From Pyrobaculum oguniense TE7 (lineage in GTDB: Archaea > Thermoproteota > Thermoprotei > Thermoproteales > Thermoproteaceae), in assembly GCA_000247545.1 (NCBI GenBank), contig CP003316.1, positions 2,327,233 to 2,391,232 on the forward strand: a stretch of 64,000 nt of DNA, given 5' to 3'. Below are positions 8,903-16,292 of the stretch, one piece after another. The position numbers and the translations under genes are program-made. Under the pieces are notes generated by a model, which made no database searches, had not been told where the DNA came from, and saw nothing but the letters and a program-made list of their open reading frames with translations. How positions within the stretch are numbered: the first letter of the stretch is position 1; each line of letters starts with the position of its first letter.

Positions 8903-9822
8903 GAGGCGAGGGGCTTCACAGACAGGCCAAGGAGTGGGCCCGCGAACACGTTAAAAGACTTGAGGAGGTTGGGATAACTCCTAAGCTGGCCATTATCCTC
9001 CTCAACGACGACCCCGTAGAGCTGGCGACGCAGAGGCGCTTCGCCTCGCTCAAGGCGAGGGACGTTAGGGAGGTGGGGGGCGAGGCGGAGATCTACGAGC
9101 TCCACGACGTGCCTCCAGAGAGGAGGACGAAGGAGGCGCTTAGGCTCATAGAGAGCTTGAACAAAAGAGACGATGTAACTGGCGTGATAATCCAGAAGCC
9201 AGTACCGCCCTTTGTAGACGAGAGGGCCCTCTTCGCGGCGCTTTCGCCGGAGAAGGACGTTGACGCGTTGACGCCTGACAACAAGAAGAGGCTCCTAGAC
9301 CGCTTCGACTTGGACAACGACGTCCTTCCCTGCACGCCTGCGGGGATTCTGGAGCTGTTCCGCATGTATGGCATAGAGATTAGGGGGAAAGACGTCGTTG
9401 TCGTCGGCAAGGGGGAGCTTGTGGGTAAGCCCCTCTCGGTGATGCTTATGCAACTAGACGCCACGGTGACTGTACTCCACGCGTTGTCTAAAGAGAGGGA
9501 GCCATACGTCAAGAGGGCCGATATTGTGATCTCCGCTGTCGGGAGGCCGCCTGAGATATACAGGGACAACCCGTGGCGCCTCACCGGCGAGATGATAAAG
9601 GAGGGCGTTGTAGTGGTTGGCGTCGGGGGGAAGGTAGACCCCATCTCTGGCAAGTGGCACTTTGATGTGGACGAGAAGTCCGTGGCGGAGAAGGCATCGT
9701 ACCTAACGCCCAATATAGGCGGCGTCGGTCTGGCCACGAGGGCCAGAGTGTTGAAAAACCTCATAAGGACGTCGTATCAAGTAGCCAGATTAGTCGTGAG
9801 CTCTAGAATAGTGGGGCCATGA
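8887..9822 (+). CDS. folD: Methylene-THF dehydrogenase/cyclohydrolase FolD
   Basis: The 311-residue enzyme interconverts 5,10-methylene- and 10-formyl-tetrahydrofolate, supplying PurN. Visible FolD features are VIIQKPVPP, the PEKDVDALTP block, PCTPAGILELF, and the dinucleotide loop VVVGKGELVGKPLSVML near residue 175, followed by NIGGVG. The catalytic lysine is in RRFASLKARD; aligned to E. coli FolD the tyrosine four residues before it is phenylalanine. Start ATG 8887 lies inside the end of purN (16-base overlap). It overlaps purM by ATGA. The placement argues that this archaeon uses a folate-like carrier for purines. Confidence 0.92.
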   Translation: MVTWIRGEGLHRQAKEWAREHVKRLEEVGITPKLAIILLNDDPVELATQRRFASLKARDVREVGGEAEIYELHDVPPERRTKEALRLIESLNKRDDVTGVIIQKPVPPFVDERALFAALSPEKDVDALTPDNKKRLLDRFDLDNDVLPCTPAGILELFRMYGIEIRGKDVVVVGKGELVGKPLSVMLMQLDATVTVLHALSKEREPYVKRADIVISAVGRPPEIYRDNPWRLTGEMIKEGVVVVGVGGKVDPISGKWHFDVDEKSVAEKASYLTPNIGGVGLATRARVLKNLIRTSYQVARLVVSSRIVGP

Positions 9823-10748
9823 GGTATAAAGACGCAGGGGTTGACCTAGATAAACAAAAAACAATACACGCTGTTGCACGGCGACTTTTGTCAGGAGGCG
9901 AGGGGGCCTATGTCAGGTGGATAGAGATAGGTAGCCACGACTTGGCGCTCCATGTAGACGGCGTGGGCACCAAGACTGTGTGGCTACTCCAGGCAGGTAA
10001 GATAGAGGTGGCGGGCTGGGACTGCCTCGCCGTCAACATCAACGACGTAGTATGCGACGGGTTTAAGGCAGTTGCTGTTGTGGACTACATCGCTGTGTCC
10101 CCCGGCCTAGAAGACGCGGCGGCGAGGGTCCTTAAGGGGCTTGAAAGGGCCTCAGCCGAAGCAGATGTGGTGATACTAGGTGGCGAGACGGCGATAATGC
10201 CAGACGTCGTGAATGGGATTGACGTCGTGTGCACAGTCCTCGGAGTCCGGGAGGCAACTCCTAGGCCGCCTTCTATTGGCGACTACGTCGTGGGCGTCGA
10301 GTCGAGCGGCCCCCACGCAAATGGGTACTCTCTACTACGCCGTCTGTTTAGGCTTGATGAAGAGATATGCGGCGTCCCCGTAGCCGAGTCTTTATTACAG
10401 CCAGTGGTCATGTATCACAAGATACTCCCGCTATTTCAAGAGGGGCTGATCAAGGCGGCGGCTCACATAACAGGCGGCGGCTTCACTAAGTTGAAGAGGG
10501 CCCTGGGGAACTTAGGCGCTGAGTTGGAACTGGGACAACTGCCGTGTTGGGCAAGGGCCGTCCTGAAAAAGGGCGTGCCAAAAGATGAGGCGTACCGAGT
10601 TTTCAACATGGGCATTGGGATCGCCCTAGTTACGGACAAACCTGCCGATTTAGTCAGAAGGCTCGAAGACCTAGGTTACTCTGCAAGAGTAATAGGCAGA
10701 GTTAAGCCGGAGGGCTCTATCGCGGTAGACGGGGTGAGAGTTTCCTAG
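9819..10748 (+). CDS. purM: AIR synthetase PurM
   Basis: The 309-residue enzyme closes FGAM to AIR with ATP. The opening RYKDAGVDLDKQ is the standard PurM N-terminus. The metal/nucleotide segment HVDGVGTKT (near residue 47), the CLAVNINDVVCDGFKA block, GGETAIMP (near 120), SGPHANGYSLLR and the HITGGGF motif all follow in order. It is the third gene of purN-folD-purM and overlaps folD by ATGA. Its stop shares the four bases CTAG with the stop of the convergent purF paralog. AIR is also the substrate of ThiC, encoded at 59103-60407. Confidence 0.95.
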   Translation: MRYKDAGVDLDKQKTIHAVARRLLSGGEGAYVRWIEIGSHDLALHVDGVGTKTVWLLQAGKIEVAGWDCLAVNINDVVCDGFKAVAVVDYIAVSPGLEDAAARVLKGLERASAEADVVILGGETAIMPDVVNGIDVVCTVLGVREATPRPPSIGDYVVGVESSGPHANGYSLLRRLFRLDEEICGVPVAESLLQPVVMYHKILPLFQEGLIKAAAHITGGGFTKLKRALGNLGAELELGQLPCWARAVLKKGVPKDEAYRVFNMGIGIALVTDKPADLVRRLEDLGYSARVIGRVKPEGSIAVDGVRVS

Positions 10749-11881
10749 CGCCTCTTAAAACAAAGCGTACAGACCCTAACACCAATGGCTCTTTGGAACT
10801 CTTCCAGCGTTAAATAGTACAAGCCGTCTAGCTCCAGCGCTTTTGTGACCGTGTCTTGTTCGAGGTGGTTGAATACCATGTGGCTATCAGGCGGCATCTT
10901 GACGCCGTAGGGGCACTGCGATCTCAGCGGAGGCGCGGCCACTGCGGCGTGCACCTCCTTGGCGCCGGCCCTCAGGCGGAGGAGCTGGGCAATGTGGCGC
11001 AGGGTAAGGCCGCTGATTAGGCTGTCGTCTATTACGAGAACTCTCATTCCCCTAGCGGCGTGCTTCACCACATTGGCCTTGAGCTGAATTGCCGAGACCC
11101 GGTCTCTCACGTCGTCGAGAAGAGCACTTCTCTTGCGCACGGTTGAGACGAAGCCGGGAACGTGCCGCACGCCCAGCTTCTCGGCGACCCATGCGGCGTA
11201 GTAAAGCCCCGTGTCCGGAACGCCAACTATGACGTCTAAGCTGTTTTTCACCTTAGCGGCGAGGGCTTCCCCCAGCCTCGCCCGCACCTCGGCCACCTCC
11301 ACCCCGTCGATCTCGCTGTCTAGCCGCGACGAGTAGACGTACTCCATGGCGCAGACCTCCCCAGCCTGTTCGCCCCCCGTCGACACCACCCCAAGGCGGG
11401 ATATTTTCAGAAGCTCCCCGCCCCTCAAGCTCCTTCTCACCTCGCCGCCTAGCACCTCTATGGCGGCTGTCTCCGTGGCGATGAGCGCGAAGTCGAAGCC
11501 GTGGGCCCCCACCGCGAGGTGCCAAAGCCTCGGCGGGCGATACGCGTAGAGGACGCCGTCTGCCGTCAGCGCAACGTAGGCGGCGGCCTCTGACGGCGCT
11601 TCCGGCTTCACCTCCCCCCTCCCGAAGGCGCAGTACGCCACGTCCCCCTCAACGCGGCAGCAGTCCTCCGTGTAGACGCAGCCCACCGCCGCCACGCCCC
11701 GCACGTCGCGGGGCTCCTCCCGCGACAAGTCCACCTCCAGCCTCTCCAGCCCTCTGTGCCCGAGAAGGTATGCCACAGCGACTTCGCCCCTATTCGCCAT
11801 GGCCCTTAGGCCGTAGTACACCAAGGGATATAGGTTGATCTCGCCCGCAAAGCTGTAAATGGCTAAGAGGCCGGCGGACAT
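10745..11881 (-). CDS. PurF paralog lacking the glutaminase cysteine
   Basis: A 378-residue homologue of amidophosphoribosyltransferase. The PRPP-binding loop VLVIDDSLISGLTLRH (about residue 280) is intact. The four cysteines that bind the 4Fe-4S cluster in Bacillus-type PurF are also present: CAMEYVYSSRLDS, SQCPYG and CTLC near the end. The N-terminus, however, reads MSAGLLAIYSF where active enzymes have Met-Cys-Gly-Ile, and HRGQ is replaced by NRGE, so the Ntn glutaminase nucleophile is missing. It could use free ammonia, need another glutaminase, or be regulatory. It follows purD with a one-base gap (TGA-C-ATG). A complete PurF lies at 26322-27587. Confidence 0.85.
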   Translation of the reverse strand: MSAGLLAIYSFAGEINLYPLVYYGLRAMANRGEVAVAYLLGHRGLERLEVDLSREEPRDVRGVAAVGCVYTEDCCRVEGDVAYCAFGRGEVKPEAPSEAAAYVALTADGVLYAYRPPRLWHLAVGAHGFDFALIATETAAIEVLGGEVRRSLRGGELLKISRLGVVSTGGEQAGEVCAMEYVYSSRLDSEIDGVEVAEVRARLGEALAAKVKNSLDVIVGVPDTGLYYAAWVAEKLGVRHVPGFVSTVRKRSALLDDVRDRVSAIQLKANVVKHAARGMRVLVIDDSLISGLTLRHIAQLLRLRAGAKEVHAAVAAPPLRSQCPYGVKMPPDSHMVFNHLEQDTVTKALELDGLYYLTLEEFQRAIGVRVCTLCFKRR

Positions 11882-11882
11882 G

Positions 11883-13316
11883 TCACCCGAAGCGGATCAG
11901 CCCCTTGCCCGGCTCCCACACCAAGCGCTCCCCCCGCTCGCCGCGCCACTTGTAGACAGCTCTTACCTGTTCCGCTTTGCGTTTCATCGCCGCCATGTAC
12001 TCCGGCGAGCCGATGTCGCTCCGGTAGAAAAGGCCCTCCCCCTTCACGGCGGCGGCGCACCTCTCAGCCCTTTCGTAGGCCTCCTCTGGCGTCGCCCCAG
12101 CGCCGAGTATCTCGACGGCGCGGGAGCCCAGCGTCTTGTACCCACCGCCCTCAGCAGGCTCTGCCGAGCCGAAGAAGACTAGGCAGCCGGCACGCCTCAC
12201 CGCGTCCCAATCCACGTGGAAAACCCTACCCGCGGCCAGCCTCCTGTCGAGGGGGTAGCCCAGGGGGGCTATCGCCTTCACCACGGTGTACTCCGCCTTG
12301 AACCTGCGCTCAGCCTTGTGTAGCTTTTTAGTCGCCGCTTTTAGGAACAAGTCGTAGAGATCGCCGTCGTAGAGGTAGACGGCATTTAGGGCCTCTGGGT
12401 CGCCGAACCTGCTGTAGTACTCAATAACCACAGGCCCCATTGCCGTGAGCATCATCTGCCCGCTTAAGACGCCCACGTACTCCACGCCGAACTCGCGCCT
12501 CACGGCCTCAGCCGTCGCCTTAATCGCCTCAACAGCCGTGTGGAATTCCCCCTCTTCTATAAACGGCAGGGGAGAGACTGTGCCCATGCCCCCGCACTCC
12601 GGGCCTAGGCCTAGCTCGTAGGCATGCGGGTTGTCCTGTACGGGGAGAAACGCGAAGACCGATTCACCGTCTACTAGGGCCTGCACCGTGTACTCCACCC
12701 CCCACACCGCCTCCTCCACGAGCACTGCCTGGGGCACATCCCCATACGAGGCCAGCTGGGCCTTTGCCTCCTGCGCCCCCCTGGCAACGACCTCGTCAAG
12801 CGCGCTGTCTAGGTACTTGGCCTCCCCGTAGACCACCCTCACACCCTTCCCACCTGCCTGCCTAACCGGCTTGATGGCCACCGAGCCGAGGGCCTTGGCA
12901 AAGGAGTAGGCCTCGGCGACATCTGCGAATACGCCGTATACCAGCCGCCCGGGGACTCCGTACTTCCACTGGAGGCCCCTCGCCACGTCCTTCCTCTGTT
13001 CAATAATGGCCACCCTAGAAGACGCGCCTAGAGTTATGAAGCCTCTCTCCCTAAGCGCGTCGGAGACCCCAGCGAAGAGAGGCTCCTCCGGCCCAACCAC
13101 CACTAGGTCTGGGGAGAACTCCTCAGCCGCCTTAACCGCCTCCGCTGCGCTATTCGGGGAGCCAAGCCGGTACGACCCCCCGCTCTCCCTCACCAGCTGG
13201 GCAACGCCCGGGTTGAGGTGCCCCATCAAGGCGTAGAGCCTAACCCCGCTCCTCGCAAGCCCCCACGCCAACGCGTGCTCCCGCGCCCCATCGCCAATTA
13301 CAAGCACCCTATCCAT
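11883..13316 (-). CDS. purD: GAR synthetase PurD
   Basis: The 477-residue ATP-grasp ligase joins glycine to phosphoribosylamine. It opens MDRVLVIGDGAREHALAW, the glycine-rich PurD start, followed by VVVGPEEPLFAGVSD (near residue 75), the ATP-grasp segment VAIKPVRQAGGKGV (near 148) and the metal-binding IEYYSRFGDPEALN (near 320). The protein is longer than the usual 430 residues, with an insertion in the C-terminal half. A TATA-like TATTTAAAAT lies about 20-27 bases before the start, with a Pur box further up at 13391-13408. It is followed directly by the purF paralog in one transcript. Confidence 0.94.
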   Translation of the reverse strand: MDRVLVIGDGAREHALAWGLARSGVRLYALMGHLNPGVAQLVRESGGSYRLGSPNSAAEAVKAAEEFSPDLVVVGPEEPLFAGVSDALRERGFITLGASSRVAIIEQRKDVARGLQWKYGVPGRLVYGVFADVAEAYSFAKALGSVAIKPVRQAGGKGVRVVYGEAKYLDSALDEVVARGAQEAKAQLASYGDVPQAVLVEEAVWGVEYTVQALVDGESVFAFLPVQDNPHAYELGLGPECGGMGTVSPLPFIEEGEFHTAVEAIKATAEAVRREFGVEYVGVLSGQMMLTAMGPVVIEYYSRFGDPEALNAVYLYDGDLYDLFLKAATKKLHKAERRFKAEYTVVKAIAPLGYPLDRRLAAGRVFHVDWDAVRRAGCLVFFGSAEPAEGGGYKTLGSRAVEILGAGATPEEAYERAERCAAAVKGEGLFYRSDIGSPEYMAAMKRKAEQVRAVYKWRGERGERLVWEPGKGLIRFG

Positions 13317-13390
13317 AAACGCCCACTCTCCCCATTTTAAATAGTTATTTTATCAAAACAGCGAAGAGCCAAAAGACGTAACGGCACTTT

Positions 13391-13408
13391 TTTAAAGAAA
13401 CTCTTAAA
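13391..13408. promoter_or_regulatory. Candidate Pur box, purD operon
   Basis: TTTAAAGAAACTCTTAAA (TTTAAGAGTTTCTTTAAA on the purD strand), an exact TTTAA-N8-TTAAA, 75-92 bases before the purD start on the minus strand. Confidence 0.55.
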
Positions 13409-13481
13409 CGACGAGGGGCGGAGAGCGGGGTGGTAAACGAGGTATAGGATGAGTTTATAACAGGTCAATAAGACACGTACG

Positions 13482-13929
13482 TGGAAATAAGGCTTGAGGT
13501 GCCGGAAGGAGTCGTCAGAAAAATTGGAGAGCTTGCAAAAAAGAGGGTGGTACCCTAACTACGTCGAGGCGGATCCAGATGATAAGGTGGAACTTCACCT
13601 AAAGCTTTGCGAGAAGTACCTCCGCGAAGCCGAACAACTGACACAAAAAGGCGGATACGTTCAAGCCTCTGAGAAGGCGTGGGGGGCCGCCGCCCAGATA
13701 GTGGACGCAGTGGCGTCTAAGAGAGGCGAAGAGCTGAAGAGCCACGGCGATTTGTGGCGCTTCGTCACCAAGCTGAGGGAGAGACTGGAGATGCCGAGTT
13801 GGCCAGGCTGTGGCACGCGGCTGACAGCCTACACACCAACTTCTACGAGGCGTGGGCCACGCCGGAGCTTGTCAAAGACGCAGTTAAAGACGTCAAGCCT
13901 TCGTCGAGAAGTTGAAACGGCTCATATGA
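13482..13929 (+). pseudogene. PaREP1 family gene, frameshifted
   Basis: Joining three frames restores a PaREP1-like protein (a Pyrobaculum repeat family of unknown function). GTG 13482 begins VEIRLEVPEGVVRKIGELAK and hits a stop after the VVP codons near 13557. The next frame carries the body, including VELHLKLCEKYLREAEQL and VQASEKAWGAAAQ. At about 13795 the reading moves to DAELARLWHAADSLHTNFYE, and at about 13897 to AFVEKLKRLI and a TGA at 13927-13929. Three independent breaks make a dead copy the simplest reading; base errors could explain one. Nothing suggests it is mobile by itself. Confidence 0.72.
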
Positions 13930-14315
13930 CGTCGCCAGCGTCGATTTGATTTAATCTCGCCCGGATCTCTGTACATCACGAAGAGGCGACGCCGCCAGGA
14001 AGAACAGCAGAAAAGAGGCAATTAGCTTCAATTGTCATACTTAGACGTATTTTAGCCTCCGCTCGGGTCGGGTGGCCGCCGGCCTTCCGGACGCGGCCCT
14101 GTCTGCACGCGCCGTAGCGCCGGTAGGGTCCCCGCGTCCCGGGACCTCTGGATAGCAGAAGAGGACGCCGGCTTCCAACAACGGCGTTTATACGCCCAGC
14201 GAGAGGCGGCAGAATCGCCGGCGCCGTGGGGACGCCGCTGGGCCGAACGCCGATGCCAGAAAGTGTATTTAAGCCCGGCCCCGGGATCCCAGACGCCAGG
14301 CCGGCGGCCGGTTAT
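13930..14315. other. Gene-free, very GC-rich stretch
   Basis: Between the PaREP1 relic and the tenA-like pair, convergent ends on both sides. The stretch has many short GC-rich inverted repeats (for example around 14200-14225 and 14275-14315). I tested it by eye for RNase P RNA, SRP RNA and tRNA signatures and found none convincing. It could hold a structured transcript or transcription ends of both flanking genes. Confidence 0.4.
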
Positions 14316-14906
14316 CTAGCCCGACACCGAGCGCCAAAACTCCAGCTCGTAGCGCTGTATCGCCTTGGCCACAAACCTGTAGCGCCCCCAGTCGAGGTAC
14401 CTCTGGGCGATGGCCTCGGCGGCGGCTTCCAGCTGGTCGTAGGGGCCGGCGAACATCTCCAGAAAGCCCAGCCTTTTATAGCCCTGCTCCTTGGCCCACC
14501 TGGCCAGCGCCAAGCAGTTCTCCCCCCAGACGGGGAGGTTCACCGTCATAGCCACCGCCAAGTCGCCCATTGTGCCGTTCACCGCAAGCCACGAGAGGAA
14601 GTGGGTGTAGGCAACGGCCGACGGGTCCAGCGCGTCCCATGAAAAGGAGACCCCCACCTCCTCGGCGAGCTCCCACAAAAGCTGTAGGGCGTTGTAGTCG
14701 CCGTCGACAAGCGTCTTGACGAAGCGGTACTCGTCCGGCTCCCTCGCCTTGGCCATAGCCGCGGAGAGGGCCTTCAAGTCGTGCGGGACGATGTAGAGCT
14801 GGTTCGCCACGAACTTCACAAGCGCCTCTCTGCTCGGCCTCAGCGCGGCGCGTATCTCGGCGTTTAAAGGCTCCAGCTCCCTCCTAATCGCCTCAATGAC
14901 CCTCAT
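14316..14906 (-). CDS. TenA/PqqC-fold protein without catalytic Cys
   Basis: A 196-residue all-helical protein of the TenA/THI-4 superfamily. The C-terminal ELEFW motif, carrying the catalytic glutamate of TenA, is retained (YELEFWRSVSG). The LPCYW-type segment that bears the catalytic cysteine instead reads LPVWGENC, so the nucleophile position is valine. It is probably a divergent paralog of its neighbour, overlapped by 14 bases and cotranscribed. It may act as a partner subunit or on another aminopyrimidine-like substrate; function is not proven. Confidence 0.75.
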   Translation of the reverse strand: MRVIEAIRRELEPLNAEIRAALRPSREALVKFVANQLYIVPHDLKALSAAMAKAREPDEYRFVKTLVDGDYNALQLLWELAEEVGVSFSWDALDPSAVAYTHFLSWLAVNGTMGDLAVAMTVNLPVWGENCLALARWAKEQGYKRLGFLEMFAGPYDQLEAAAEAIAQRYLDWGRYRFVAKAIQRYELEFWRSVSG

Positions 14907-15531
14907 AAGCAGCCTGCCAGAACTCCAGCTCGTACATCGACGCCTCCTTGAAGTAGGGCCACAGCTCCTCTGCCGAAAGGCCAGACGCGTCTAGCACCCC
15001 CCTCAGCTCTGAGACCAATGCCCGGTACTCCGGGCTCAAGTAGACAGAGGCCCACTTCCTGTAAACCGCCACGGGGTTGGCGGCGAGCTTCTCCCGGTGC
15101 ACCTCGGCTATTTCCATATAGGACCAGAAGCAGGGGAGGAAGGCCGCCATGCAGTGGTAGAAGCCCTCAAGCGCACAGACCGACTTGAGATACGCCATGT
15201 ACGACACGTTTACCCGGTTAGGCTCAGCGGCCTCGGCGTCCTTGAGCGTCAGCCCCACCTCCCTCAGCAACGCCTCGTAGTTCGCCATCTCCCCCGTCAC
15301 CGTGCCGTAAGCCAGCTCCAGCGCCGTCTTCATGAGATCCACCCCGGGGGCCCGCGCCGCCGCCAGGGACAAGGCCTTGGCAAAGTTCACCAAGTAGTTG
15401 TAGTCCTGGAGGAGGTAGTACTTAAACTTCTCTATGGGGAGGCTCCCGGCGTAGAGCTCAACCACGAAGGGGTGGGCGAAAATCCTCTGCCAAATCTGAT
15501 CGGCGCGACTCCTCAACTCCTCCGTAGCCAT
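14893..15531 (-). CDS. tenA: TenA thiaminase II / aminopyrimidine aminohydrolase
   Basis: The 212-residue enzyme hydrolyses 4-amino-5-aminomethyl-2-methylpyrimidine (or thiamine) to the HMP moiety for thiamine salvage. The active-site set of TenA can be read in order: YLLQDYNYLVNF (Asp), NVSYMAYLKSV (Tyr), AFLPCFWSYMEIA (catalytic Cys, near residue 138) and YELEFW (Glu). Length is typical. A TATA-like TTTTTATAG at 15551-15558 lies about 25 bases before the ATG. It is the first gene of a two-gene unit with the Cys-less paralog. Thiamine genes reappear at 52-60 kb. Confidence 0.9.
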   Translation of the reverse strand: MATEELRSRADQIWQRIFAHPFVVELYAGSLPIEKFKYYLLQDYNYLVNFAKALSLAAARAPGVDLMKTALELAYGTVTGEMANYEALLREVGLTLKDAEAAEPNRVNVSYMAYLKSVCALEGFYHCMAAFLPCFWSYMEIAEVHREKLAANPVAVYRKWASVYLSPEYRALVSELRGVLDASGLSAEELWPYFKEASMYELEFWQAAYEGH

Positions 15532-15560
15532 AAGACAATTATCTAGGACCTATAAAAACT

Positions 15561-15960
15561 TTATGAAAAATCCTTTGCCGACATACAGAGGCGCAGAGGC
15601 GGCTTTATCAACAGCGGTCGCCACTTATCATAATCCAGCTTGTAAAGGCCCTCGACCCTAACGCCACGTGGAGAATCGGCGCCTTCACCAACCACGCGGT
15701 AAACCCTTTTTAGCAGATTAGCCGCGTCAACGCGGGCGCCCAGCCCCGAGCTTCGTCACGATGTCGTGGGCCCGATGCTTATGAAAGGGAGTCCTGATCG
15801 TCGGGCCCAGCGCCGCCTCTGCAATGGGCAACGCCGGTGACGGGGCCCCCGTTAAAAGGACGCACTACTCGGCCTCCCTACGAGGATCGCCACGTCATCC
15901 ACGGCAGATCTTACTTCGGCATATACGGCCCCATATAATCACCTCCACGCCGCTGTTTAT
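15561..15960 (-). pseudogene. Decayed gene of unknown family
   Basis: Protein-like sequence can be read on the minus strand across at least three frames. One frame reads AEVRSAVDDVAILVGRP, another VVRPFNGGPVTGVA, then PIAEAALGPTIRTPFHKHRA with HDIVTKLGA. The last frame reads VDAANLLKRVYRVVGEGADS and VRVEGLYKLDYDKWRPLL, ending at a TAA at 15561-15563, just inside the tenA promoter region. The even amino-acid composition and the joined frames suggest a lost gene. I do not recognise the family, and chance frames in GC-rich DNA remain possible. Confidence 0.42.
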
Positions 15961-16292
15961 ACCCTTAAACAAGTTACCAATAGGCGCCGCCTCGCAGAGG
16001 CCTCATGTCCCCCTATGCGAGTCCCTTTACCAGAGGCGCTTAAAAGAGCTAGCGGGCGGGAACACGGCGATGATGAGCCTCGACATATCCATCCCAGATA
16101 CACACGGCTGACTCCCTTTATATTTCCTGAAATTGCGCGACCACTACCCGACGACAAGCCTCGCGGGTTCCAGACACCGCCGATCTACGCACATACGTAC
16201 ACACGCCCAGCCGGTCAACGTCGTTTCTCTCTTTGCCGAAGTTTATTTGGTCGAGAAGCTAACGAAAAAAAAGACTCGACGAACTTTGGCCT
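15961..16292. other. Gene-free stretch before secreted-protein gene
   Basis: No supported gene. It holds an ATGATGA at 16070-16076 and CTGA at 16108-16111 that recall a C/D box sRNA, but the inner boxes are missing. An A-run near 16264-16271 lies upstream of the next start; no clear TATA element is seen at the usual distance. Confidence 0.4.

Noticed and set aside
13950-14315. Possible RNase P RNA (type T) or SRP RNA
   Set aside because: GC-rich and foldable, but the conserved core sequences could not be matched.
16070-16111. ATGATGA ... CTGA resembling a C/D box sRNA
   Set aside because: No acceptable D' and C' boxes lie between, and the 31-base interior has the wrong spacing for a dual-guide sRNA.
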